Below, piece by piece: positions 1 through 7,181 of a DNA stretch of 64,000 nucleotides; within the stretch, counting starts at the first letter, position 1; the number at the start of each line of letters is the position of its first letter. Under the pieces are notes generated by a model. That model was given only the letters and a program-made list of their open reading frames with translations. It searched no databases and was not told the origin of the DNA. The translations under genes were made by a program, and so were the position numbers. This DNA comes from Bog-473 sp963764305 (GTDB taxonomy: Bacteria; Actinomycetota; Acidimicrobiia; Acidimicrobiales; RAAP-2): contig CAVXSD010000006.1 of NCBI GenBank assembly GCA_963764305.1, positions 248,001 through 312,000 of the forward strand. The letters run 5' to 3'.

Positions 1-98
1 AGCGCAGCGAAGGTCTTCAGATCGGCCTGTGCGCCGGCGCCGCCGCCCGAGTCCGAGCCGGCAATGGTCAGCGCCGTCGGTGGGGTCGCGTCCGGCAC
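1..98 (-). CDS. thiD: Hydroxymethylpyrimidine (phosphate) kinase ThiD, 5' part only
   Basis: ThiD phosphorylates HMP and HMP-P for the pyrimidine half of thiamine. The minus strand from a GTG at 98 reads VPDATPPTALTIAGSDSGGG followed by AGAQADLKTFAA and runs off the window edge; TIAGSDSGGGAG-QADLKTF is the hallmark N-terminus of the family. An in-frame GTG also exists at 119, but a TATGGT hexamer lies exactly six bases upstream of the GTG at 98, which favours a leaderless start there. It is divergent from thiG, so both thiamine genes share one 38-bp interval. Only about 32 codons are visible. Confidence 0.88.
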   Translation of the reverse strand, partial: MPDATPPTALTIAGSDSGGGAGAQADLKTFAA

Positions 99-104
99 CG
101 AGCC

Positions 105-110
105 ACCATA
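105..110 (-). promoter_or_regulatory. -10 element TATGGT of thiD
   Basis: TATGGT, then six bases, then the GTG start at 98, on the minus strand. No ribosome binding site is seen. This fits a leaderless promoter and decides the thiD start. Confidence 0.5.
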
Positions 111-124
111 GGCGGGCACCGGGG

Positions 125-130
125 TATCGT
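125..130 (+). promoter_or_regulatory. -10 element TATCGT of thiG
   Basis: TATCGT, then six bases, then GTG at 137. There is no Shine-Dalgarno sequence. It faces the thiD -10 element, with 14 bp between the two hexamers. Confidence 0.5.
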
Positions 131-136
131 CGTTCG

Positions 137-970
137 GTGACCCGCAACGACGCCGGTCCCGCGCCGGGCCCTCTCGAGAGCAGCCTCTGCATCGCCGGAG
201 ACGTGCTGTCCTCCCGCCTTCTTCTCGGTACCGGGGGCATGACCAGCCTCGCCGCGCTGGAAGCCTCGCTGCGCGAGTCCGGGACCGCCATGGCGACGGT
301 CGCGGTTCGGCGCGTCGAGGCAGCCGGGAGGGACTCGTTGCTCTCGCTCCTCGGCGAATTGGGCGTGCGCGTGCTGCCCAACACGGCGGGATGTGCCACG
401 GCCTCCGAGGCGGTGCTCACCGCGAAGTTGGCGCGCGAGGCATTCGAAACCGACTGGGTCAAGCTGGAGGTGATCGGCGACGAACGCACGTTGCTCCCCG
501 ATGCGGTCGAACTCCTGACCGCGGCCGAGCAGCTGGCGGAGGACGGATTCGTCGTGCTGCCCTACACGACCGACGACCCCGTCCTGGCCCTCCGGCTCCA
601 ACAGGTGGGCTGTGCCGCCGTCATGCCGTTGGGTTCCCCGATCGGCAGCGGGCTGGGCATCCGCAACCCACACAACATCGCGTTGCTCCGTGAAGCGGTC
701 GAGGTCCCGGTGATCCTCGACGCCGGCATCGGCACGGCTTCCGACGCGGCGCTGGCCATGGAGCTCGGCTGCGACGGCGTCCTCGTGGCCACAGCGGTGA
801 ACCGGGCCCACGACCCGGTGGCCATGGCCCGGGCCATGCGAATGGCCGTGGAGGCCGGGAGGCAGGCCCGGCGGGCCGGGCGTGTTCCCGTCCGCTTTCA
901 CGCCGAACCGTCGAGCCCGCTGGAGGGCAGAGCCGACCTGGGCGGCCGGGGAGGACCCGAGATGCGCTGA
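137..970 (+). CDS. thiG: Thiazole synthase ThiG
   Basis: ThiG condenses 1-deoxy-D-xylulose 5-phosphate, dehydroglycine and ThiS-thiocarboxylate into the thiazole phosphate of thiamine. The reading frame gives 277 residues, close to the usual 250-270. Family landmarks are SSRLLLGTGGM near the N-terminus, the Schiff-base lysine in WVKLEVIGD (about K109), the phosphate-binding MPLGSPIGSGLGIRNP segment and VILDAGIGTASDAA near the end. I chose the GTG at 137 because it precedes the conserved SRLLLGTG strand by a normal distance and has a TATCGT six bases upstream; the longer open frame upstream has no family resemblance. No thiS, thiO or thiF is seen nearby, so sulfur transfer partners must be elsewhere. 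Divergent thiD supports the assignment. Confidence 0.95.
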   Translation: MTRNDAGPAPGPLESSLCIAGDVLSSRLLLGTGGMTSLAALEASLRESGTAMATVAVRRVEAAGRDSLLSLLGELGVRVLPNTAGCATASEAVLTAKLAREAFETDWVKLEVIGDERTLLPDAVELLTAAEQLAEDGFVVLPYTTDDPVLALRLQQVGCAAVMPLGSPIGSGLGIRNPHNIALLREAVEVPVILDAGIGTASDAALAMELGCDGVLVATAVNRAHDPVAMARAMRMAVEAGRQARRAGRVPVRFHAEPSSPLEGRADLGGRGGPEMR

Positions 971-1006
971 CGCCGTCACGGCTTGACCCTGTTGGTTAGG
1001 TGACCC

Positions 1007-1025
1007 AAAGATTAGGCTACCCTAA
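1007..1025. promoter_or_regulatory. Iron box (DtxR/IdeR-type operator)
   Basis: AAAGATTAGGCTACCCTAA matches 15 of 19 positions of the DtxR/IdeR consensus as I remember it (TTAGGTTAGGCTAACCTAA), including a 13/14 match over its right part. A further TTAGG lies at 996-1000. It sits 33 bases before a ferric-transport operon, where an iron-dependent repressor would be expected, and covers the likely -10 region. The repressor gene itself is not in the window. Confidence 0.75.
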
Positions 1026-1057
1026 GATCAGGATCGAGTCGAAAGGCGTCGCCCACC

Positions 1058-2122
1058 ATGCGATGGAAGCGTGCGAGTTCCCGGACCCGGTCCGGACTCC
1101 GTGGGGGAGCGGCCGTGAGCCTGGCCGCAGCCCTCGGCGCCGTCCTGCTGGCGAGCTGTTCGTCGGCAGGCTCGAACAGCTCGGCGAGTGCGCTGACCGT
1201 CTACAGCGGCCAACACGTGCAGACGACGCAGGCCTTGGTGGCCGCCTTCGAGAAGCAAACGGGCATCTCGGTGAACCTCCGCAGCGACGATGAGGACGTG
1301 CTGGCCGACCAGATCGTGACGGAGGGCTCCCGGTCTCCGGCCGATGTCTACTTCACCGAGAACACGCCACCGCTGCAGTATCTGGCCTCCAAGGGCCTGC
1401 TGGCGTCGGTGGATCCGTCGACCCTGGCCAACACGCCGTCCCGCTTCAACTCCCCGGACGGGAAATGGGTCGGGGTCACGGCCCGGGTCAGCGTCATGGT
1501 CTACAACACCTCGCTCCTGAAGCCCGGTGAGCTGCCGACGTCGGTCATGGACCTGGCCGACCCGCAGTGGAAGGGCAAGATCGGGATTGCCGGCGCCGAG
1601 ACCGACTTCCAGCCGATCGTTACCTCCGTCGCGCGCGCCCACGGCGAGGCGGCCGCGCTGCAATGGCTCGACGCCGTCAAGGCGAACGCGGGGAGCCACA
1701 GCTACTCCGGCAACGAGACGCTCACCTCGCAGGTCAACAGCGGGCAGGTGGCGCTGGGGATCATCAACCAGTACTACTGGTACCGTGAAAAGGCCCAGGT
1801 CGGGGAGTCGGGTCTCCACTCGGCAATCGGCTACTTCGCCCCGGAGGATCCTGGCTACGTGATGGACGTCTCCGGTGCCGGGATCTTGAAGTCGTCGAGC
1901 CAGCAGGCCGACGCCCAGCGATTCCTCGCGTTCTTGACCTCGAAGGAGGGGCAGGAGATCATCGCCCACAGCGACAGCTTCGAGTACCCCGTGGCGTCCG
2001 GAGTGACGACGGCGGAGCCGGAAACGCCGTTGGACCAGCTCCAGCCGAACAGCATCACCCTCGCCGAGCTCGGCACCGGGGCCGAGGCGATCAAGCTGCT
2101 GCAGGAGGCCCAGCTGCTGTGA
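1058..2122 (+). CDS. Ferric iron ABC transporter, substrate-binding lipoprotein (FbpA type)
   Basis: Extracytoplasmic Fe(III)-binding protein of an FbpABC-type importer. Residues 1-34 form a lipoprotein signal: a basic N-terminus, a hydrophobic core and the lipobox LLASC with the modified cysteine at C34. The mature part starts LTVYSGQH, typical of the iron-binding branch of extracellular solute-binding family 1. A tyrosine pair in NQYYWYRE (about Y239/Y240) corresponds to the iron-ligating tyrosines of FbpA and FutA. Length is 354 residues, normal for the family. The stop overlaps the permease start by 4 bp (GTGA), so the three genes form one operon. The iron box at 1007-1025 implies induction on iron limitation. 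A related metal substrate cannot be excluded, but the tyrosine pair and the operator favour iron. Confidence 0.92.
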   Translation: MRWKRASSRTRSGLRGGAAVSLAAALGAVLLASCSSAGSNSSASALTVYSGQHVQTTQALVAAFEKQTGISVNLRSDDEDVLADQIVTEGSRSPADVYFTENTPPLQYLASKGLLASVDPSTLANTPSRFNSPDGKWVGVTARVSVMVYNTSLLKPGELPTSVMDLADPQWKGKIGIAGAETDFQPIVTSVARAHGEAAALQWLDAVKANAGSHSYSGNETLTSQVNSGQVALGIINQYYWYREKAQVGESGLHSAIGYFAPEDPGYVMDVSGAGILKSSSQQADAQRFLAFLTSKEGQEIIAHSDSFEYPVASGVTTAEPETPLDQLQPNSITLAELGTGAEAIKLLQEAQLL

Positions 2123-3738
2123 CGACGGGGTTGCTGGCCCACGGTCGTCGCGGCGGCCGGCGCCGGTTGCCGCCCCTGCTCACCGCCGGCGCCGTGCTGG
2201 TGTCGGTCGCCGTGCTGCTCCCGCTCGTGTTCCTGATCGTCCAGGCCTTCCAGGTCGGGTGGGCGCAGCTGCACCAGCTTCTTTTTCGCAGTCTCACCGC
2301 GACGCTGATCTGGAACACGGTGAGGCTGGTCATCGTCGTGACTGCGCTGTGCGCCGTCGTCGGCACACTGGCTGCCTGGTTCGTGGAGCGGACGGACGTG
2401 CCCTGCCGCCGACTCCTCGCGATCCTCGTCGTGATCCCGCTCGGCATCCCGGATTTCGTGGTGAGCTTCGGCTGGCGGGCCATCTTCCCCGCCATCGGTG
2501 GGTTCTGGGCGGCCGTGCTGGTCATGACCCTGGCCGTCTACCCCCTGGTCTTCCTCCCGGTGGCCGCCAGCCTGCGGGGGGCGGACCCGGCGCAGGAGGA
2601 GGTGGCACGCAGCCTCGGACTGGGCCGGCTGCGCACGTTCTGGACGGTCACGGTGGGCCAGGCTCGAGTGGCCATCTTCGGCGGAGCGATCCTGGTCGGG
2701 TTGGTCGTGCTGGCCGAGTTCGGCGCCTTCGAGATCCTGGGCTATCAGACGCTGACGACGGAGATCTACAACGAGTTCCAGGTCGGGTTCAACGAACCGG
2801 CCGCATGTGCCCTCTCCCTCATCCTGGTGCTCCTCGGCGCCCTGTTGCTGGCCAGCGAGGACGCCGTGCGGGGTCACGGCCGGACATCGCGGCTTGGCGC
2901 CGGTGCCGCACGGCAGCTGCGGCCGCTCCCATTGGGCCGGTTGCGGCCCGTGGCCCTGGCCGGCGTCGGCCTCCTGGTCGCGCTGGCGCTCGGCGTGCCG
3001 GTGGGATCCATCGTCTACCTGATCGTTCATGGCGGGAGCAGCACCTTGCCTGCGACGGCCTCGCTGCCCTTGGCCACGCTCAACACCTTCGGCTACGCGG
3101 CGGTTGCCGGGGTGCTGGCGACGCTGGCCGCCGTCCCGATCGCCCTCCTTTCGGTGCGCTTCCCGCGCCCTGAGGTGCTGACCCTCCAGCGATCGAACCT
3201 CGTGGTCCTGGCGGTGCCCGGACTGGTCATCGCGTTGAGCCTGACCTACGTGACCGAGCACTTCCTGCAGGGTCGCTTGTACCAGACCAGTCTGTTGCTG
3301 GTCGTGGCCTACGCCATCATGTTCTTCCCCCTGGCCGTGGTCTCGGTCCGCGCCGCCGTCGCCCGTGCCCCCGTCGGGTTGGAGGAGGTGGGGGGCTCGC
3401 TCGGTGTCAGCCGGCGCTCGGTGCTGTGGCGCGTCACGCTGCCCCTCGTCGGGCCGGGACTCGCCGCCGCCTTCGCGCTGGTCTTTCTCGAGACGGCGAC
3501 CGAGCTCACGGCGACGCTCGTCCTCCACCCGACCAACGTGGAGACACTGGCCACCCAGTTCTGGGCCTACGAGTCGAACGGGTCGTACAGCCAGGCTGCG
3601 CCCTACGCCGGTGTCATGGTGGTCATCGCCGCAGTTCCGGGCTACGTGCTCGGTCGCTGGTTCGACCGCCAGCCGGCTCGCATGGGAGCGGCAGGCCAGA
3701 GCGCGCTCGACGCGCCGACCACAATGGTGTCCGCATGA
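2119..3738 (+). CDS. Ferric iron ABC transporter, permease with two fused MetI domains (FbpB type)
   Basis: A membrane protein of 539 residues containing two binding-protein-dependent transport inner-membrane domains in tandem, as in FbpB. Both halves carry the EAA-type coupling loop that docks with the ATPase: EEVARSLGLGRLRTFWTV in the first half and EEVGGSLGVSRRSVLWRV in the second. About twelve hydrophobic segments are visible. The GTG start overlaps the stop of the binding protein and its own stop overlaps the ATPase start (ATGA), so translation of all three subunits is probably coupled. It carries Fe(III) from the lipoprotein across the membrane. Confidence 0.93.
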   Translation: MTTGLLAHGRRGGRRRLPPLLTAGAVLVSVAVLLPLVFLIVQAFQVGWAQLHQLLFRSLTATLIWNTVRLVIVVTALCAVVGTLAAWFVERTDVPCRRLLAILVVIPLGIPDFVVSFGWRAIFPAIGGFWAAVLVMTLAVYPLVFLPVAASLRGADPAQEEVARSLGLGRLRTFWTVTVGQARVAIFGGAILVGLVVLAEFGAFEILGYQTLTTEIYNEFQVGFNEPAACALSLILVLLGALLLASEDAVRGHGRTSRLGAGAARQLRPLPLGRLRPVALAGVGLLVALALGVPVGSIVYLIVHGGSSTLPATASLPLATLNTFGYAAVAGVLATLAAVPIALLSVRFPRPEVLTLQRSNLVVLAVPGLVIALSLTYVTEHFLQGRLYQTSLLLVVAYAIMFFPLAVVSVRAAVARAPVGLEEVGGSLGVSRRSVLWRVTLPLVGPGLAAAFALVFLETATELTATLVLHPTNVETLATQFWAYESNGSYSQAAPYAGVMVVIAAVPGYVLGRWFDRQPARMGAAGQSALDAPTTMVSA

Positions 3739-4805
3739 AGGACCTGTGCATCTCCGGGGTCGCCAAGGCATTCGGCCCGCAGCTCGTGTTGCGCGGCGTC
3801 GACCTGGCCGTCCCGCACGGGTCGTTCACGGCCATTCTCGGCGCGTCGGGGAGCGGCAAGACGACGCTGTTGCGGATCGTGGCCGGGTTCGAACGGCCGG
3901 ACGACGGGCAGGTCCAGCTGGGCGACGACGTGGTGGACGATTCCCGTCAGCGTTTCGTGCCCAGCGAGCGGAGGCGAATCGGGTACGTCCCCCAGGAGGG
4001 TGCGCTGTTCCCGCACCTCAGCGTGGGGCGCAACGTGGCCTTCGGCCTCCCACGCAGTCCGAATCGCCGGCGCCGGGTCGACGAGCTGCTCGAGCTGGTG
4101 GGGTTGTCAGGGTACCGCCGCCGCTATCCCCACCAGCTCTCCGGCGGGCAGCAGCAGCGGGTGGCCCTCGCCCGTGCGCTCGCCATCGAGCCGGAGATCG
4201 TCCTCTTGGACGAGCCCTTCTCCTCGCTCGACGCGGCGATGCGCTCCTCGGTTCGCTCCGATGTCCTGAGCGTGCTGCGCCGGGCGGGCACCACCTCGAT
4301 CCTGGTCACCCACGACCAGGACGAGGCGCTGTCCATGGCCGATGAGGTGGCGGTCCTGCGTCAGGGGGTCATCGCGCAACTGGACACGCCGGCCGCCCTG
4401 TACGGCCGGCCCGGCGACGTCGAGCTGGCCCAGTTCCTGGGGGAGTCGAACGTTCTCGACGGCGAGGTCCATGACGGGACGGCGCGCACGGCCCTGGGCC
4501 CTCTCGTGGTCGGAACGTGGAATGGCCCCGCGGCGGGAGGGCGGGCCCGGGTCATGGTCCGACCCGAGCAGATCAGGCTCGAGCAGCCTTTCAACGGTGG
4601 GATTGCGGCCACCGTCGAGAGCTACGAGTACTACGGCCACGACGCCGTGGTGCGGGTCCGGCCCGAGGCGGACGGCTTGCCCAACCTGGTCGTGCGGGTC
4701 ACCGGGGGTGTGCCCCTCGAGGCCGGCCATCGGGTCGGACTCTCCGTGCTCGGCGCGGTGGTGGTCTGGCCGTGGGAGCCCGAGGAGCGGGCGAAGATCC
4801 CCTGA
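3735..4805 (+). CDS. Ferric iron ABC transporter, ATP-binding protein (FbpC type)
   Basis: ATPase subunit of the preceding importer, 356 residues. It has Walker A GASGSGKTT at residues 36-44, the signature LSGGQQQR near 135, Walker B IVLLDEPFSSLD and the H-loop LVTHDQDEA. After the nucleotide-binding domain, about 100 residues form a TOBE-like regulatory domain, as in other members of the FbpC/CysA/MalK branch. The ATG overlaps the permease stop by 4 bp. In some bacteria FbpC-type TOBE domains bind iron or small ligands; that is family knowledge, not something this sequence shows. Confidence 0.92.
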   Translation: MKDLCISGVAKAFGPQLVLRGVDLAVPHGSFTAILGASGSGKTTLLRIVAGFERPDDGQVQLGDDVVDDSRQRFVPSERRRIGYVPQEGALFPHLSVGRNVAFGLPRSPNRRRRVDELLELVGLSGYRRRYPHQLSGGQQQRVALARALAIEPEIVLLDEPFSSLDAAMRSSVRSDVLSVLRRAGTTSILVTHDQDEALSMADEVAVLRQGVIAQLDTPAALYGRPGDVELAQFLGESNVLDGEVHDGTARTALGPLVVGTWNGPAAGGRARVMVRPEQIRLEQPFNGGIAATVESYEYYGHDAVVRVRPEADGLPNLVVRVTGGVPLEAGHRVGLSVLGAVVVWPWEPEERAKIP

Positions 4806-4820
4806 ATCACGCCTTCGTAA

Positions 4821-4849
4821 CTACTGCTCTGTCGTCCGGGGTGCAGTAG
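4821..4849. promoter_or_regulatory. Inverted repeat CTACTGC-N15-GCAGTAG, candidate MerR operator
   Basis: A perfect 7-bp inverted repeat separated by 15 bases lies 45 bp before the MerR-family gene. The right half overlaps TAGAGT (4847-4852), a plausible -10. MerR proteins usually bind between -35 and -10 elements, so self-regulation of the next gene is likely. It could instead be a stem-loop ending the fbp operon, but no T-run follows. Confidence 0.5.
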
Positions 4850-4893
4850 AGTCACCTCTCGGAGTGGCATCGCGGGGCAAGCAGGGAGGTGTG

Positions 4894-5379
4894 ATGGTCG
4901 ACGACCTCGGCCGGTTTCATGGGCCGCAGGTGTGTGGTCTCGTTGGGATCTCGTACCGGCAGCTCGACTACTGGGCCCGTACTGGCCTGCTCCAGCCCTC
5001 GGTGGCGACCGCGAAAGGCAGCGGGTCCCGACGCGTCTATTCGTACTCCGATGTACTCGAGCTCAAGGTGATCAAGCAACTGCTCGATGCCGGGGTCTCC
5101 CTCCAGTCCGCCCGCCGGGCCGTTGAGTGCCTGCGCGAGGACCTCGGTGGCGACCTGGCTTCGGCCAACCTCGTTCTGACTGGGACCAGTTCGGTGCTGG
5201 CCCGCTCGAACGGTGAGGTCGTCGATCTGCTGGCCGGGGGCCAGGGCGTGTTCAACATCGTGCCGCTCGCCGGCGTGGTGGAGGCACTCGACGCCGACAT
5301 CGTGAATCTGGACACCGCTGCGCCCGCCACCACCACGCGGCGCACCCGAGTGCAGGCTGCACGGGCCGCGGGGGAGTGA
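4894..5379 (+). CDS. MerR-family transcriptional regulator (resembles mycobacterial Rv1828/Rv1830)
   Basis: A DNA-binding protein of 161 residues. The N-terminal winged helix has the MerR layout VGISYRQLDYWARTGLLQPS, then RVYSYSDVLELKVIKQLLDAGVSL. The C-terminal part has no Cys or aromatic pocket like metal- or drug-sensing MerR proteins; it matches instead my memory of the small MerR regulators encoded between garA and the glycine decarboxylase gene in mycobacteria (Rv1828, Rv1830). The neighbouring gcvT and gcvP support that synteny. I chose ATG 4894 because GGGAGG lies just upstream; GTG 4891 is also in frame. The inverted repeat at 4821-4849 may be its own operator. Confidence 0.85.
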   Translation: MVDDLGRFHGPQVCGLVGISYRQLDYWARTGLLQPSVATAKGSGSRRVYSYSDVLELKVIKQLLDAGVSLQSARRAVECLREDLGGDLASANLVLTGTSSVLARSNGEVVDLLAGGQGVFNIVPLAGVVEALDADIVNLDTAAPATTTRRTRVQAARAAGE

Positions 5380-5427
5380 CCGCGACTGACCCTCGCGCGC
5401 GTCGGGCGCACTCGCCACCCAGCGTGT

Positions 5428-5766
5428 GTGCCCGCGGGGCGGGTCCGTTTCGCCCATCCTTCGGAACGCCTCTTCGCCGTCCTGCTCGACCTGTCAGGCG
5501 AGCGGTGGCAGTACGAGCCGGTGGAGTTCCCATTGGCGTGGGACAGCAAAGGCTCGCCGGTTTCCGGCTTCCGTCCGGACTTCTATCTGCCCCGCCGCGG
5601 TGTGTTCATCGAACTCACGACCGCCGACCAACGACTCGTCACCCGTAAGAATCGCAAAGTGCGCCGGATGCGCGAGCTGTACCCCGAGGTGCCGATCAGC
5701 ATCGTGTACCAGCGTGACTTCGCCTCGCTGATCGCGTCACACGGACTGCTGCCCGGCGCCGCCTAA
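5428..5766 (+). CDS. Small protein with PD-(D/E)xK nuclease-like fold
   Basis: A 112-residue protein that I do not recognise by name. The pattern GFRPDFYLP (P50-D51), then GVFIELTT (E62-x-T64), resembles the active site of PD-(D/E)xK nucleases, with Thr where the usual Lys stands. The conserved start SERLFAVLLDLSG followed by WQYEPVEFPL also looks like the first helix and strand of that fold, as in VRR and DUF559-type proteins. If Thr64 replaces the catalytic Lys, the protein may bind rather than cut DNA. The GTG start at 5428 is tentative. It sits between the MerR gene and gcvT, and its TAA stop forms part of the gcvT -10 element. Confidence 0.65.
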   Translation: MPAGRVRFAHPSERLFAVLLDLSGERWQYEPVEFPLAWDSKGSPVSGFRPDFYLPRRGVFIELTTADQRLVTRKNRKVRRMRELYPEVPISIVYQRDFASLIASHGLLPGAA

Positions 5767-5769
5767 TCT
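5764..5769 (+). promoter_or_regulatory. -10 element TAATCT of gcvT
   Basis: TAATCT followed by six bases and the gcvT GTG. Its first three bases are the stop codon of the upstream gene. No Shine-Dalgarno sequence, so gcvT can be expressed as a leaderless mRNA. Confidence 0.5.
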
Positions 5770-5775
5770 GGCTGG

Positions 5776-6867
5776 GTGACCGCCGACGACAGCGCACAAG
5801 GCCCGCTCCGGGTCTCGCCGCTCCACGCGGCGCACCTCGCGCTGGGGGCCAAGATGATCGCGTTCGGCGGCTGGGAGATGCCGCTGGCCTATCCGTCGGG
5901 CACCATGGCGGAGCATCGAGCCTGCCGCACGTCCGCCGTCGCCTTCGACGTGAGCCACCTGGGCACCGTGCGCGTCCACGGCCCCGATGCTTTCGATCAT
6001 CTCCAGCACTCCTTGAGCAACGACCTTTCCCGGGTGCACCCCGGGCGGGCCCAGTACACGCACCTCCTCGACGAGGACGGCTTCGTGGTCGACGACATCA
6101 TCGTGTGGTGGGTCGACGATGAACGTTTCGACGTCATGCCCAACGCCTCCAACACCACCGATGTCGTCCAGGCCATCGGCGGCCACGACGTCACCGAGCA
6201 GAGGGCCTTGATCGCCGTGCAGGGTCCCGAGGCACGAGCACGCCTGGCCCGCGTGTCGCCCGTGGCCGCCGGGGTCCACCACTTCGCGGTCGAGCCGTTC
6301 GAATGGGGTGGCGCCCCCTGCCTGGTCGCCGGAACCGGGTACACCGGTGAGGAAGGCGTGGAGTGCGCCGTGCCGGCAGAGGTGGCCGCCGGGTTCTGGG
6401 ACGCCGTAATGGGTGAGGGTGTCATCCCGGCCGGGTTGGGGGCCCGCGACACGCTTCGCCTCGAAGCGGGGCTTCCTCTGCACGGCCATGAGCTGGGTCC
6501 GGGCATCACCCCCCTGCAGGCAGGCCTCGGTTGGGTGGTCGGCTGGGACAAGGGGGATTTCACCGGTCGGGCCGCGCTCGAGGAGGAGCGGGCGAACGGC
6601 CCCTCCCGCCGGCTGCGGGGCTTCGTGGCGGACGGGCGCCAGCCCTTGCGCGACGGCTCGCTCCTGTGCGAAGGCCCGGAGCAGGTCGGCATTCTGACCA
6701 GCGGCAACTTCTCGCCGATCCGCGAGCGGGGCATCGGGCTCGGCTTTGTCGACGCGGATGCCAGGCTCCTCGACGGCGACGCGGTCAGAATCGTCCAACG
6801 CGGGAGGGATCTCACGGCACATCTGGTCCGCCCACCCCTGTGGCCGATTCGTGAGGAGAGCGAGTAG
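5776..6867 (+). CDS. gcvT: Aminomethyltransferase GcvT (glycine cleavage T protein)
   Basis: T protein of the glycine cleavage system: it moves the methylene carbon from the aminomethyl-lipoyl H protein to tetrahydrofolate and releases ammonia. It has 363 residues, the normal size. Family features are the N-terminal LHAAHLALGAKMIAFGGWEMPL, the substrate segment VAFDVSHLGTVRVHG and the folate-binding ARDTLRLEAGLPLHGHEL followed by ITPLQAGLGW. The GTG at 5776 is preceded by TAATCT but no ribosome binding site. It lies upstream of gcvP but is separated from it by a promoter and riboswitch, so the two can be controlled apart. No gcvH or lpd is in the window. Confidence 0.95.
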   Translation: MTADDSAQGPLRVSPLHAAHLALGAKMIAFGGWEMPLAYPSGTMAEHRACRTSAVAFDVSHLGTVRVHGPDAFDHLQHSLSNDLSRVHPGRAQYTHLLDEDGFVVDDIIVWWVDDERFDVMPNASNTTDVVQAIGGHDVTEQRALIAVQGPEARARLARVSPVAAGVHHFAVEPFEWGGAPCLVAGTGYTGEEGVECAVPAEVAAGFWDAVMGEGVIPAGLGARDTLRLEAGLPLHGHELGPGITPLQAGLGWVVGWDKGDFTGRAALEEERANGPSRRLRGFVADGRQPLRDGSLLCEGPEQVGILTSGNFSPIRERGIGLGFVDADARLLDGDAVRIVQRGRDLTAHLVRPPLWPIREESE

Positions 6868-6906
6868 GTCGCGGGCCGGCTACCCGGCGGTCGGGCCGGG
6901 TGCCGG

Positions 6907-6912
6907 TATAGT
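6907..6912 (+). promoter_or_regulatory. -10 element TATAGT of the riboswitch-gcvP transcript
   Basis: TATAGT lies about 33 bases before the first conserved riboswitch stem, which would place the transcript start near 6919. No clear -35 is seen. Confidence 0.55.
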
Positions 6913-6944
6913 GGCCCGCACAACTGAATACGCCGTTTGAACCG

Positions 6945-7132
6945 GAGCGCCAGAGTCCCCGCTGTAGGTAGTCGAGGGGACGCCGGAGGAGCAACTCTCC
7001 CCGAGAAACTCTCAGGCCGACATACCGCTTCGGCGAGGCAACTCTGGAAAGCGGGCGCCGGACGTCCGCACCGAAGGTGGAAGCCGCGCAGGTCGCGGCG
7101 TGGCTCTCAGGTCCAGTGACAGAGCGGGGAGG
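6945..7132 (+). promoter_or_regulatory. Tandem glycine riboswitch upstream of gcvP
   Basis: The leader contains the conserved core of the glycine aptamer twice. The first copy has GCCGGAGGAGCAACTC, then AAACTCTCAGGC (7005-7018). The second has CACCGAAGGTGGAAGCCG (7069-7086), then GGCTCTCAGGTCCAGTGACA and AGAGCGGGGAGGAC. The CTCTCAGG-(n)-GACAGAG signature is diagnostic for this RNA. The two aptamers are joined by a short linker near 7045-7055. In known cases glycine binding switches on the downstream gcv gene. The ends are approximate to within about 10 bases. The expression platform must lie between 7132 and the gcvP ribosome binding site at 7171. Confidence 0.9.
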
Positions 7133-7181
7133 ACATTCGACACGTTCCGCGCACCGAGCGGGAACACGTGAGGAGATCCCC

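Noticed and set aside
1855..3771. 638-codon open frame on the minus strand
   Set aside because: It lies opposite the ferric transporter genes, has no family resemblance and is rich in Arg, Gln, Asp and His as expected of an antisense shadow in GC-rich DNA.
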